NCBI RefSeq assembly: GCF_036038375.1 | Contig: NZ_CP107935.1 | Coordinates: forward strand, 1,240,001 to 1,304,000 | Reading direction: 5' to 3' | Source of the DNA: Streptomyces sp. NBC_00414 | GTDB taxonomy: Bacteria > Actinomycetota > Actinomycetes > Streptomycetales > Streptomycetaceae | DNA: 64,000 nucleotides | Shown here: positions 41,104-51,200 of the stretch, in pieces | Position numbering within the stretch: the first letter of the stretch is position 1 | Layout of the letters: each line of letters starts with the position of its first letter | Program-made: the position numbers and the translations under genes | Notes under the pieces: generated by a model | The model's database searches: none | Told to the model about the DNA's origin: nothing | Seen by the model: the letters and a program-made list of their open reading frames with translations, nothing else

Positions 41104-43548
41104 ATGGTCCTCAGATCCACCGCCGTGTCGCGGCGGTTCGGCACGAGAGCCGCCGCTCTCACGCTGACCACCGCGCTCGCCGCCGCACTGCCCGGCCCGG
41201 TCTCCTCCGCGGCCGACGCGACCGCCACGCCGGCCCGCCCCACCGCGTACGTCGATCCGCTCATCGGCACGGCGAACGGAGGCAACACCTACCCGGGTGC
41301 CAACCTCCCCTACGGCATGATCGGCTGGTCGCCGACCAGTACCAGGGGCGACCAGACGAGCACCGGCGCGGCCAACGGCTACGAGTACGGCGCGACCCGG
41401 CTGCGCGGGCTGAGCCTCACCCACGTCAACGGCGCGGGCTGCAACCCGGGCGCCGCCGGCGACGTACCGATCATGCCGTTCGTCGGGGACGTCACGTCGT
41501 CGCCGTCGGCGGACACCAAGGACGCCGTCTACGCGGCGAACTTCTCGCACGCCGACGAGCGGGCCGTGCCGGGCCGCTACTCCGTGGGGCTCGATTCCGG
41601 GGCCCGCGCGGACCTCGCGGTGTCGCAGCGGGCCGGTGTCGCCGACTTCTCGTTCCCCGCCGACAAGCCCGCCAGCCTGCTCTTCCGGGTGTCCAACTCG
41701 CTCAACGGCAGCGAGGACGCCCAGGTCGAGATCGACCGGGCGAACCGCAAGGTGACCGGGTCGGTGCTGACGGGCGCGTTCTGCGGCCGGCGCGCCAACG
41801 GCGGTACCAACAACCGCAAGAGTTACTACCGGCTCTACTTCAGCGCCTCCTTCGACCGCGCCTTCTCGTCCGCGGGTACGTGGAAGGACGGCACCCTCTC
41901 CCCCGGTGCCACCACGGGCAGCGGCGGCGAAGGGTACGCCACCGGCGCCGATCGCGCGGGACGTGGTTCCGGCGGGTATGTCGGCTTCGACACCGGGTCC
42001 GACAACGATGTCCACATGCGGCTCGGCATCTCGTACGTGAGTCTCGCGGGAGCCGAGGCGAACCTCCGCGAGGAGATAGCGCCGAAGGCGAGCGTCGACC
42101 AGGTGGCGGCGGCCGGGAGCCGGGCCTGGGACCGTGAGCTGCGGTCCGTGCGGGTCGGGGGCGGCAGTGCGGCCCAGCGGACCGCCTTCTACACCGCGCT
42201 GTACCACTCCCTCCAGCAGCCCAACCTGGTCAGCGACACCGACGGCCGCTATCCGGGCATGGACGGCAAGGCGCACCGGATCACGCGCGGGCAGGGGGCG
42301 CAGTACAGCAACTTCTCGGGCTGGGACCAGTACCGGGCGCAGATCCAGCTGCTCGCCCTGCTGAAGCCGCGTATCGCCGGGGACTTCGCCCAGTCGCTCT
42401 ACAACTTCGCGCGGCAGAACGGCGGGGTCTGGGACCGGTGGGTGCACATCAACGGCCCGACCCATGTGATGACCGGCGATCCCACGGCGGCCACGCTCGC
42501 CACCTTCTACGCCATGGGAGTGCGCAACTTCGACTACCGCGGCGCCTTCGACTCACTGGCGAAGCAGGCCACCGTGCCGCATCCGGACGGGCTCTCCGAC
42601 GCGGGCTGCCCCGGCCAGTGCACCGGCCAACGGCCCAACCTGGCCCAGTACATGGCCTCCGGGTACGCGGCGCAGGACGTCTGCCACTGCTGGGGCGGCG
42701 CAGCCGAGACCCTGGAGGACTCGGTCGCCGACGACGCGCTCGGCCGCTGGGCGAAGCTGCTCGGCCGTGACGGGCAGGCCGCCGACTTCGCCGAGCGGGG
42801 TGGGTGGTGGCGCAACGTCTTCAACCCCGCCGCGACGGACGGGGCGGGCACCGACGGGTACATCCAGGCGCGCAACCTGGACGGTTCGTGGGTCACGCCG
42901 TTCAGTCCCGGCAGCGACCGCGGGTTCGCCCAGGGCACGAGTGCCACGTACACCTGGATGGTGCCTCAGGACGTGCAGGGGCTCGCCGAGGCGATGGGGG
43001 GACGTGAGGTGGCCGCGAGCCGGCTCGACGGCTTCTTCCACAAGGCCGACGGGTCCTGGTCGGTGAAGGGCGGCGACGCGCTGCGCTACGACCCGACCAA
43101 CGAGCCCGGCATCCACGCCCCCTGGCTCTACAACGCGCTCGGTCAGCCGTGGAAGACCCAGGCGACCGTCCGGCAGATCGTCGACACCGTCTACGGCACG
43201 GGCCCGACGGGGCTGCCCGGCAACGACGACCTCGGCACCATGTCCGCCTGGTACGTCTTCTCGGCGCTCGGCGTCTACCCGCAGACGCCGGGCAGCGCCA
43301 ACCTGCTGCTGGGCGCGCCGCTGTTCCCGCACGCGGTGGTCGACCGGCCCGGCCGCGACATCGTCATCGACGCCCCGGCGGCCGACGCCACACACGCGTA
43401 CGTCGGCGGAGTCCGGCTGAACGGCCGTACCCACGACCGGTCCTGGACGGACGGCGGCCTCCTGCGGACGGGTGGCACGCTCAAGTTCACTCTGGCCACG
43501 GAGCCGAACACCCGGTGGGCGACCGCGCCCGCCGGACTGCCCCGCTGA
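41104..43548 (+). CDS. Secreted GH92 alpha-mannosidase
   Basis: 814 residues. Signal peptide (RRFGTRAAALTLTTALAAAL, cleavage near SSAADA). The N-terminal domain starts with YVDPLIGTANGGNTYPGANL and PYGMIGWSP, diagnostic of GH92. The catalytic alpha/alpha barrel has YHSLQQPNLVSDTDGRYPGM, YSNFSGWDQYRAQIQLLALL, and near the C-terminus NEPGIHAPWLYNALGQPWKT and GNDDLGTMSAWYVFSALGVY. GH92 enzymes are calcium-dependent inverting exo-alpha-mannosidases (mainly alpha-1,2, also 1,3 or 1,4) acting on fungal mannans and N-glycans. Exported, consistent with saprophytic use of fungal or plant glycoprotein. ATG preceded by ACGGAAGG. Confidence 0.94.
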   Translation: MVLRSTAVSRRFGTRAAALTLTTALAAALPGPVSSAADATATPARPTAYVDPLIGTANGGNTYPGANLPYGMIGWSPTSTRGDQTSTGAANGYEYGATRLRGLSLTHVNGAGCNPGAAGDVPIMPFVGDVTSSPSADTKDAVYAANFSHADERAVPGRYSVGLDSGARADLAVSQRAGVADFSFPADKPASLLFRVSNSLNGSEDAQVEIDRANRKVTGSVLTGAFCGRRANGGTNNRKSYYRLYFSASFDRAFSSAGTWKDGTLSPGATTGSGGEGYATGADRAGRGSGGYVGFDTGSDNDVHMRLGISYVSLAGAEANLREEIAPKASVDQVAAAGSRAWDRELRSVRVGGGSAAQRTAFYTALYHSLQQPNLVSDTDGRYPGMDGKAHRITRGQGAQYSNFSGWDQYRAQIQLLALLKPRIAGDFAQSLYNFARQNGGVWDRWVHINGPTHVMTGDPTAATLATFYAMGVRNFDYRGAFDSLAKQATVPHPDGLSDAGCPGQCTGQRPNLAQYMASGYAAQDVCHCWGGAAETLEDSVADDALGRWAKLLGRDGQAADFAERGGWWRNVFNPAATDGAGTDGYIQARNLDGSWVTPFSPGSDRGFAQGTSATYTWMVPQDVQGLAEAMGGREVAASRLDGFFHKADGSWSVKGGDALRYDPTNEPGIHAPWLYNALGQPWKTQATVRQIVDTVYGTGPTGLPGNDDLGTMSAWYVFSALGVYPQTPGSANLLLGAPLFPHAVVDRPGRDIVIDAPAADATHAYVGGVRLNGRTHDRSWTDGGLLRTGGTLKFTLATEPNTRWATAPAGLPR

Positions 43549-43565
43549 TCAGCTGCCCGACATGG

Positions 43566-43601
43566 GTGTGGCCCCGGATCCGGACGGATTCGGGGCCACA
43601 C
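43566..43601. terminator. Bidirectional terminator between GH92 and DUF1206 genes
   Basis: GTGTGGCCCCG and CGGGGCCACAC form an 11-bp stem that continues inward with one mismatch and five more pairs. Confidence 0.78.
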
Positions 43602-43626
43602 TCGTGTGCTGTCTCAGTTGTTCCGG

Positions 43627-44457
43627 TCAGACCTTGCGGTACCTGGCCATGGCGAACGAGAACACCCCGAAGAGCATCAGACCGACGGCTATGAGCACCA
43701 GCAGCCACGGCCCCACCGGGGTCTCGGTGAAGGAGCGCAGGGTGTCGTCCATGCCCTTGGCCTTGTCCGGCTCGTAGTCCCAGGCCGCGCGGACCGCGAA
43801 ACCTCCGGCGACGGCGAACACCAGACCACGGGCCACACCACCACCGACGCCGGTCACGTCGACCGTCTGGCGCACCTTGCGTGACATCTCACCGAGCTTC
43901 ATGTGCTTGTGGTACTTGCGGCGTGCGGCCTGCACGACCATCCAGACGCCCGCGCACAGGATCACCACGCCGGCTATGGCCACGAGCCACCGTCCGGCGG
44001 GCAGCTCCATGGCCTTGGCCGTCGCGTCCTTGGACTTGCCGTCGCTCGAACCGCTGCCGCCCGCTCCGGCGGCGAAGGAGATCACGGAGTAGGCGACGAA
44101 GCCGTAGAACACGGCCCGTGCCGCCGACGCCACCCTCTTCTTCGCCTTGTCACCGTCGGGGCCCGCGGCGCCGAAGACCGCCTCCGACAGGCGCCAGAGC
44201 GCCATGCCGACCAGTCCGACGCCCAGCGCCCAGAGCACCACCTCGCCGAAGGGCTTCCCGGCGACCTCCTGGAGCGCACCGCCCTGGTCCGCCTGCTTGC
44301 CGCTGCCGCCGAAGGCGATCTGCAGCGCCAAAAGGCCCACCAGCAAGTAGATGACACCGCGCGCGGTGAAACCCGCCCGCGCCGCCCCCTCTATCGCCGG
44401 GGCGGCCTTGCGCTTCCCCGCCCGGCTGCCTCGTGTCAACGTGCTTGCGTTCATCAT
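43627..44457 (-). CDS. DUF1206 membrane protein
   Basis: 276 residues with three tandem two-helix DUF1206 repeats: ARAGFTARGVIYLLVGLLAL with GVGLVGMALWRLSEAVFG; ASAARAVFYGFVAYSVISFA with AIAGVVILCAGVWMVVQAA; GVARGLVFAVAGGFAVRAAW with VLIAVGLMLFGVFSFAMARY. Each repeat begins with an ARxG/GxxxG-type motif. Function of the family is unknown; it is an integral membrane protein. ATG start with GGGAGGCA. Divergent from the receiver-TrxR operon with 174 bp between. Confidence 0.92.
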   Translation of the reverse strand: MMNASTLTRGSRAGKRKAAPAIEGAARAGFTARGVIYLLVGLLALQIAFGGSGKQADQGGALQEVAGKPFGEVVLWALGVGLVGMALWRLSEAVFGAAGPDGDKAKKRVASAARAVFYGFVAYSVISFAAGAGGSGSSDGKSKDATAKAMELPAGRWLVAIAGVVILCAGVWMVVQAARRKYHKHMKLGEMSRKVRQTVDVTGVGGGVARGLVFAVAGGFAVRAAWDYEPDKAKGMDDTLRSFTETPVGPWLLVLIAVGLMLFGVFSFAMARYRKV

Positions 44458-44631
44458 TGCCTCCCGTCTCCGATTGCCCCGGCTCGGCCGTACGACACCC
44501 GGCGGGCCCCGCTGGGCGGTACGTCCCTTTTTCGAAGCGGATCGAAGGGATCGAACATACGATGGGCGTGCAACTGGAAGGGCGTCGCGCGCGGAGGTGC
44601 GCCAGGACGCCGACCTCGGGGTGGGAGACGT

Positions 44632-46308
44632 ATGGCACAGGGCACAGACGCAGCACGGACCGTCATCCTGACCGTGGACGACGACCCGGGAGTCTCGCGT
44701 GCGGTGGCCCGTGACCTGCGGCGCCGCTACGGCGAGACGTACCGGATCGTGCGCGCGGAGTCCGGGGAGAGCGCGCTCGACGCGCTGCGCGAGCTGAAGC
44801 TGCGCGGTGATCTCGTCGCGGTGATCCTGGCGGACTACCGGATGCCGCAGATGAACGGGATCGAGTTCCTGGAGCAGGCCCTCGACGTGTACCCGAGCGC
44901 GCGCCGGGTGCTGCTGACGGCGTACGCGGACACGAACGCGGCGATCGACGCGATCAACGTGGTGGATCTGGACCACTACCTCCTCAAGCCCTGGGACCCG
45001 CCGGAGGAGAAGCTCTACCCCGTCCTGGACGACCTGCTGGCCGCCTGGCGGACCTCCGACCACCGGGCCGTCCCGATCACGAAGGTCGTCGGTCACCGCT
45101 GGTCCGCGCGGTCCTCGGACGTACGGGAGTTCCTGGCCCGCAACCAGGTGCCGTACCGCTGGTACTCGTCGGACGAGCCGGAGGGCAAGCGGCTGCTGGC
45201 CTGCGCGGAGCAGGACGGCGAGCGGCTGCCGCTCGTGGTCACCGCGGACGGGGCGGTGCTGGTGGAGCCCGACGATCAGCAGCTGGCCGCCCAGGTGGGC
45301 CTCGCCACGACGCCGACCGCCGAGTTCTACGACCTGGTCGTGATCGGCGGCGGCCCGGCCGGGCTCGGCGCGGCGGTGTACGGCGCCTCGGAGGGTCTGC
45401 GGACGGTACTCGTCGAGCGTTCCGCGACCGGCGGGCAGGCGGGCCAGAGCTCCCGTATCGAGAACTACCTCGGCTTCCCGGACGGCGTGTCCGGCGGGCA
45501 GCTCACCGACCGTGCGCGACGGCAGGCGACGAAGTTCGGCGCCGAGATCCTGACGGCACGCGAGGTGACAGGTCTGGAGGTCACCGGTGCCTCGCGCACC
45601 GTGCGCTTCGCGGACGGGTCGGCCATCTCCGCGCACTGCGTGATCCTGGCGACGGGCGTGTCCTACCGGCAGCTGGAGTCGCCGGGTGCCGACGACCTGA
45701 CCGGGTGCGGGGTCTTCTACGGGTCGGCCCTGACCGAGGCCCCCGCGTGCCAGGGGCAGGACGTGTACATCGTCGGCGGGGCGAACTCCGCCGGACAGGC
45801 CGCCATGTATCTCGCCCGGGGTGCCAAGTCGGTCACCCTGCTGGTGCGGGGCTCGTCCCTGGCCGCGTCGATGTCCCACTATCTGATCGAGCAGATCGCG
45901 AACGCCCCGAACATCTCGGTGCGCACCGGGACGGTCGTCGACGCGGTGCACGGCTCCGACCACCTGGAACAGCTCACCCTGCGCGATCTGGCGAGCGGTC
46001 ACACCGAACTCGTCGACGCCCAGTGGATGTTCGTGTTCATCGGCGCCGCGCCGCTCACCGACTGGCTGGACGGCACGGTCCTGCGGGACGAGCGCGGGTT
46101 CATCGTCGCCGGGCCCGACCTGGCGGTCGGCGGGGAGTCGCCGCCCGACTGGGAGCTGGACCGGCCGCCGTACCACCTGGAGACCAATGTGCCCGGGGTG
46201 TTCGTGGCGGGTGACGCGCGGGCCGAGTCCGCCAAGCGCGTCGCCTCCGCCGTAGGAGAGGGAGCCATGGCCGTGATGCTCGTCCACCGGTACCTGGAGC
46301 AGTCATGA
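44632..46308 (+). CDS. Receiver - thioredoxin-reductase-like FAD/NAD oxidoreductase fusion
   Basis: 558 residues. Residues 10-125 are a receiver (ILTVDDDPGVSRAV, LADYRMPQMNGIEFL phospho-Asp, YLLKPWDPPEEKL). About 140-225 resembles a glutaredoxin/thioredoxin-like fold (VREFLARNQVPYRWYSSDEP). From 230 a thioredoxin-reductase-type module follows: DLVVIGGGPAGLGAAVYGAS, TGGQAGQSSRIENYLGFPDG, VYIVGGANSAGQAAMYLARG, VFVAGDARAESAKRVASAVG. The redox CxxC of TrxR is missing: the equivalent stretch reads GCGVFYGSALTEAPACQ. It probably signals or reduces another acceptor instead of thioredoxin. ATG overlaps nothing upstream; its stop overlaps the next gene by 4 nt. Confidence 0.92.
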   Translation: MAQGTDAARTVILTVDDDPGVSRAVARDLRRRYGETYRIVRAESGESALDALRELKLRGDLVAVILADYRMPQMNGIEFLEQALDVYPSARRVLLTAYADTNAAIDAINVVDLDHYLLKPWDPPEEKLYPVLDDLLAAWRTSDHRAVPITKVVGHRWSARSSDVREFLARNQVPYRWYSSDEPEGKRLLACAEQDGERLPLVVTADGAVLVEPDDQQLAAQVGLATTPTAEFYDLVVIGGGPAGLGAAVYGASEGLRTVLVERSATGGQAGQSSRIENYLGFPDGVSGGQLTDRARRQATKFGAEILTAREVTGLEVTGASRTVRFADGSAISAHCVILATGVSYRQLESPGADDLTGCGVFYGSALTEAPACQGQDVYIVGGANSAGQAAMYLARGAKSVTLLVRGSSLAASMSHYLIEQIANAPNISVRTGTVVDAVHGSDHLEQLTLRDLASGHTELVDAQWMFVFIGAAPLTDWLDGTVLRDERGFIVAGPDLAVGGESPPDWELDRPPYHLETNVPGVFVAGDARAESAKRVASAVGEGAMAVMLVHRYLEQS

Positions 46309-47813
46309 GCGGGCGGCCGATGCCGTGCGACATCAAGGAACTCGGCACGCTGTTCCTGTTCGAGAAGCTGGACGCCGAGCAGCTGGGGCGGCTGTGCGCC
46401 GAGGGCCGGGTGGAGCTGTTCGAGCCCGGTTACGTCTACGAGGAGGGGGATCCGGCCACGTGCTTCTTCGTCCTCCTGGAGGGCACGCTCGTGATGTCGC
46501 GGCGGGTCGGCGGCGACGACGTGGAGATCAACCGCACCTCACAGCGAGGGGTGTACGCGGGCGCCATGCAGGCCTATCTGGCGGCCCCGGACGAGGCGCG
46601 CTACAAGGGCTCCCTGCGCGTCACCGAGCCCTCGCGGTTCTTCATCCTGCCCGCCGAGACGTTCTCCGCGGTCCTGCGGGAGTGGTTCCCCATGGCCGTG
46701 CACCTGCTGGAAGGGCTGTTCTTCGGCAGCCAGAACACCCAGCGGACCATCGGGCAGCGTGAGCGGCTGCTGGCGCTCGGCTCGCTGTCCGCCGGACTGA
46801 CGCACGAGCTCAACAACCCGGCCGCGGCGGCGGTGCGGGCCACGTCCGCGCTGCGCGAGCGCGTGGCCGGGATGCGGCACAAGCTCGGCATGATCGCGAC
46901 GGGCCCGTTCGCGCGCGACGCACTGGGGACACTCGTCGAGATCCAGGAACGTACCGCCGAGCAGGTCGCCAAGGCCACGCCGCTGAGCCCGCTGGAGGCC
47001 TCCGACCGGGAGGACGCGCTGGGCGACTGGTTCGACGACCACGGCATCTCGGGCGGCTGGGAACTGGCGCCGACGTTCGTGCAGGCGGGGCTCGACACCG
47101 ACTGGCTGGACCAGGTGGCGGCGACCGTGGACGAGGGGACCCTCGAAGGCGCGGTCCGGTGGCTCAACTACACGGTGGAGACCGAGTTGTTGATGAACGA
47201 GATCGAGGACTCCACGACCCGGGTCTCGAACCTCGTGAACGCGGCCAAGCAGTACTCCCAGCTCGACCGGGCGCCCTATCAGGTCGCCGATGTGCACGAA
47301 CTGCTCGACAGCACCCTGATGATGCTCGCCGGGAAGATCGGGTCCGGCGTCCGGATCGTCAAGGACTACGACCGCTCGCTGCCCCGGATCCCCGCCTACC
47401 CGGGCGAGTTGAACCAGGTGTGGACCAACCTCATCGACAACGCCGCCTCGGCGATGGGCGGCGAGGGCACGCTGACCGTGCGCACCGCGCTCGAACGGGA
47501 ACAGGTGCTCGTCGAGTTCCGCGACACGGGGCCCGGGGTGCCGGAGGAGATCCGCGGCCGGATCTTCGACCCGTTCTTCACCACGAAGCCCGTGGGCGAG
47601 GGCACCGGTCTCGGCCTCGACATCTCCTGGCGCATCGTCGTGAACAAACACCACGGGCATCTGCAGGTGCGCTCCGAGCCCGGCGACACCCGTTTCCAGG
47701 TCTTCCTCCCTCTCACCGCGGCGGAATCCGACTCCGAACCCGATTCCCGACCCGACTCCGGACCCGACACGGAATCCTCCACGGGATCCGACAGCCCTCA
47801 GGAGGCGTCATGA
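46305..47813 (+). CDS. Histidine kinase with N-terminal cyclic-nucleotide-binding domain
   Basis: 502 residues, soluble. Residues about 10-140 form a cNMP-binding beta barrel (LFLFEKLDAEQLGRLCAEGR, FEPGYVYEEGDPATCFFVLL, GVYAGAMQAYL). A HisKA-like helix pair contains LGSLSAGLTHELNNPAAAAV (phospho-His in THELNNP), a long helical insert follows, then HATPase (LNQVWTNLIDNAASAMGG, FRDTGPGVPEEIRGRIFDPF, GTGLGLDISW). The C-tail is a Ser/Asp repeat (SDSEPDSRPDSGPDTESS). It is coupled by ATGA overlap to the receiver-TrxR gene, whose receiver is its likely phosphorylation target, and by a second ATGA overlap to the UBP zinc-finger gene. Confidence 0.92.
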   Translation: MSGRPMPCDIKELGTLFLFEKLDAEQLGRLCAEGRVELFEPGYVYEEGDPATCFFVLLEGTLVMSRRVGGDDVEINRTSQRGVYAGAMQAYLAAPDEARYKGSLRVTEPSRFFILPAETFSAVLREWFPMAVHLLEGLFFGSQNTQRTIGQRERLLALGSLSAGLTHELNNPAAAAVRATSALRERVAGMRHKLGMIATGPFARDALGTLVEIQERTAEQVAKATPLSPLEASDREDALGDWFDDHGISGGWELAPTFVQAGLDTDWLDQVAATVDEGTLEGAVRWLNYTVETELLMNEIEDSTTRVSNLVNAAKQYSQLDRAPYQVADVHELLDSTLMMLAGKIGSGVRIVKDYDRSLPRIPAYPGELNQVWTNLIDNAASAMGGEGTLTVRTALEREQVLVEFRDTGPGVPEEIRGRIFDPFFTTKPVGEGTGLGLDISWRIVVNKHHGHLQVRSEPGDTRFQVFLPLTAAESDSEPDSRPDSGPDTESSTGSDSPQEAS

Positions 47814-48166
47814 CCACCTCGGACACTGCCGGAATCGACCCGACCGTGCCGCCGAGCGGTACCGGTTGCGTGGAGTGCGAGGCCGCGCAGGGCTGGTGGT
47901 TCCATCTGCGGCGCTGCGCCCAGTGCGGTCACGTCGGCTGTTGCGACGACTCCCCCGCCAAGCACGCCACGGCCCACCACCAGAGCACGGGCCATCCCTT
48001 CATCCGCAGTTTCGAGCCGGGCGAGGCCTGGTTCTGGAACTTCGAGACGTCCGAGCTGTACGAGTCCGGGCCCGACCTCGCCCCGCCGCTCAGCCACCCG
48101 GCCGACCAGCCCGCGCCGGGTCCCGCGGGACGGGTGCCGGCGAACTGGGCGCAGACGCTCCGCTGA
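47810..48166 (+). CDS. UBP-type zinc finger protein
   Basis: 118 residues. A complete ZnF-UBP: GCVECEAAQGWWFHLRRCAQ, CGHVGCCDDSPAKHATAHHQ, then TGHPFIRSFEPGEAWFW. All expected Cys/His ligands are present (CxxC, CxxC, C, H, H). In eukaryotes this finger binds the free C-terminal Gly-Gly of ubiquitin. Bacterial versions have no settled ligand; a Pup-like or other C-terminus is conceivable. C-terminal Pro-rich tail. Translation is coupled to the kinase gene (ATGA). AGGAGG ribosome-binding site inside the kinase gene's end. Confidence 0.9.
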   Translation: MTTSDTAGIDPTVPPSGTGCVECEAAQGWWFHLRRCAQCGHVGCCDDSPAKHATAHHQSTGHPFIRSFEPGEAWFWNFETSELYESGPDLAPPLSHPADQPAPGPAGRVPANWAQTLR

Positions 48167-48168
48167 CC

Positions 48169-48186
48169 CCGCCCGGTACCGGGCGG
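48169..48186. terminator. Palindrome at the end of the TrxR/kinase/UBP operon
   Basis: CCGCCCGGTACCGGGCGG, perfect 18-bp palindrome 3 nt after the stop, followed by a second partial copy CCCGGTACCGGG at 48187. Confidence 0.5.
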
Positions 48187-48251
48187 CCCGGTACCGGGGC
48201 CGGCCACCGACGGCCGGGAAGGCTGTCGGTGCCGCGTGCCAGGATGGATCC

Positions 48252-51200
48252 GTGTCGACCACCGCAGCCACCACACCGTTCATCGGGCCCTTCATCGGGC
48301 GTGAGGACGAACTCGCCCGCCTGACCCTGGTCCTGGACCGGGCCCGGGCGGGTGAGGCGCGGGCCGTGCTGGTCGCCGGGGACGCGGGAGTCGGCAAGAC
48401 CCGGGTGCTCGCCGAGGCCGCCGGGCACGCCGAAGAGGCGGACACGACGGTGGTCACGGGGCACTGTGTCGACCTCGGTGACGTGGGTCTGCCGTATCTG
48501 CCGTTCACCGAGATCCTGGGTGTGCTGGCCGGGGACGAGCGGTTCTCGGGCGCGCTGGCCGCGCATCCCGTGGTCGACCGGCTGATCGGGGGCGGCGACG
48601 ACGGGGCGCGGGAGGCGGGCGGGCGTCCGCAGCTGTTCGAGGGCATGGCCGCGCTCCTGGCCGAACTGACCGGAATCGCCCCGCTGTTGCTGGTCCTGGA
48701 AGACCTGCACTGGGCGGACCAGTCCTCTCGCGACCTGCTGCGCTTCCTGCTCAGCAGGGGCATCCTCAGAGGCGGCGGGAGTTCCGGCGGTTCGCCCGGT
48801 CAGCGGCTCGCCGTCTTCGCCTCGTACCGCGCCGACGATCTGCACCGCAGGCATCCCCTGCGGCCCCTGCTCGCCGAGCTGGTGCGGCTGCCCGCCGTCG
48901 AGCGGCTGGAGCTGCGGCCGATGCCCGACGGCGAGATGGCCCGCCTCGTCCGTTCCCAGCGGACCGACCCCGTGCCCGACGCCACGATCCGCCGCATCGT
49001 CGAGCGCGCCGAGGGAAACGCCTTCTACGCGGAGGAGCTGCTCGCCGCCACCTCGGAATCCGCGCCCGGGGCCGCCTCCGCCGTGCCCAGCGGACTGGCC
49101 GACGTCCTGCTGATCCGTTTCGAGCAACTGCCGCCGACCGCGCAGCAGGTGCTGCGCACCGCGGCGGTCGCCGGGCGCCGCGTCGAGCACGATCTGCTGC
49201 GCGACACCGTGCAACTGCCCGAGGAGGAGCTGGAGTCGGCGCTGCGCGAAGCCGTCGGACGGCAACTCCTCGTCTCCGGCGGGGACTCGGGCGGGGACAG
49301 CACCTACTCCTTCCGGCACGCCCTGATCCGCGAGGCGGTCTACGCCGATCTGCTGCCGGGTGAACGGGTGCGGCTGCACAGGTCGTTCGCCCAGGTGCTG
49401 GCCGCGCGGGGCCTGTCGGCCGAGTACGCCGCGGAGCGCGCCCACCACTCGCGCGAGAGCCACGATCTGCCCGACGCGCTGGCGGCCTCGCTGGAGGCCG
49501 CCGACCACGCCGCGCGGGTCCGCGCGCCCGCCGAGGAGCTGCGCCACCTGGAGGCCGCCCTCGACCTGTGGTCGGCGGTCCCCGCCGACGCGCGGCCCGA
49601 CGGCTTCGACACCGTCACCCTGACGCTGCGCGCCTCGGCCGCCGCCGCGCACGCCGGTGAGACCCACCGCGCGGTCTCGCTCACCCGGGCCGCGCTCGCG
49701 CGCATGGGCTCGGACGAGGACTCCGAGCTGGCCGCCCGGGTCCGCTACACGCTCGCGGGCAACCTCATGCGGATCGACAGCCTGACGGCCGCGTTCACGT
49801 ACAGCAGCGAGGCCCTCGCGATGATCCCCGCGGATCCGCCGTCCCGTACCTGGGTCTGGGCCGCGTCCACCCATGTCATGGCGGCGCGGTACGTGGGCGA
49901 CGACGAGACCGCCCGCCGCGTGGCCCGCCGGGCCCTGGGCATCGCGGAGGAGCTGGACATTCCCGACGCCCGGGCGGACCTGATGATCTCCCTCGTCGGT
50001 CTGGAGGGGGCCGGCCGGACCACCCAGGAAGGACGGGCCCGGCTGCGGGAGGCACGAGAGGTGGCCCGGCGCGCGGGGAACACCTCCATCGAGATGCGCG
50101 CGCTGTTCAACCTCTCCATCGGCGCGTACGAGTCCGGTGACCTGGACGAGTGCCTGACCTGGCTCTCCGACGGGCTGGACCGCGCGGGCCGGGCCGGACT
50201 GCTCGCCTCGCCCTATCCGCTGGAGATGCGCTATCTGCGCTCCCTGGTGCTCTACTCCCTGGGCCAGTGGGACGAGTGCGTCCGCGCCGCGGAGAGCGAT
50301 GCCGAGCGGCTGCCGGCGGCGGGCGGGTACGCGATCGGCCCGGCGCTGTCCGTGGCCCTGGCACGCGGTGACCTGGGAGTGGCCGACCGGGCCCGGTCGC
50401 TCCTCGACGGACCGTTCGACTGGATGGCCACTCTCGTGGCGGGCATCCTCCTGACCGACGCGGCGGTACTGCGCCACGATCCCGAGGGAGCCGTGGAACA
50501 GGTCCGTACGACCGTCGCGGCTCTCGTCGACGACTCGTGCACTGCGCCCGACGTGGTGGTGCGGCTCGCGGCGCTCGCCCTGGCCCCGGTCGCGGACGCG
50601 GCCGTCACCGCCCGCCTGGCCGGCGACGAGGAAGGCGTGCGCCGCTGGTCGGAGATCGGGACGGAGCTGGTGGGGATGGCCCGGGTCACGGCGGCCGAGG
50701 GCGAGGACGGTTCGCCGCAGGGACCCGAGGGACGGGCGTGGCTGGCGCGCGCCGAGGCCGAGTGGTCGCGTGGCGGCGCCGAACCGGACCCGCTGGCCCG
50801 GGAAACGACGGAGGCATGGGAGAGGGCGGTCGAGGCGTTCGGCTACGGGGACGTCTACGAGCAGGCCCGCTGCCGGCTCCGGTTCGCGGAGGCCCTGGTG
50901 GCGTCGGGACGCCGGGAGGAGGCCGCCGGACAGGCGCGGGCGGCGCGGGACACGGCCGTCCGGCTGGGTGCCGTGCCACTGCGCGAGGACGTGGAGCGGC
51001 TGATCCGTCGGGCCCGGCTCGCGGGGACTCCGGCGACGGAGGGCGTCCCCGCGCTGACCGCCCGGGAGAACGACGTCCTGCTGCTCCTCGCGCGTGGCCG
51101 CACCAACCGGCAGATCGGCGAGGAACTGTTCATCAGCGGCAAGACGGCGAGCGTGCACGTCTCCAACATCCTCGCGAAGCTGGGCGCCGCGAGCCGTACG

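Noticed and set aside
44458..46287. Minus-strand frame fused to the DUF1206 gene
   Set aside because: Lies opposite the receiver-TrxR gene; the real DUF1206 start is ATG 44457 after GGGAGG.
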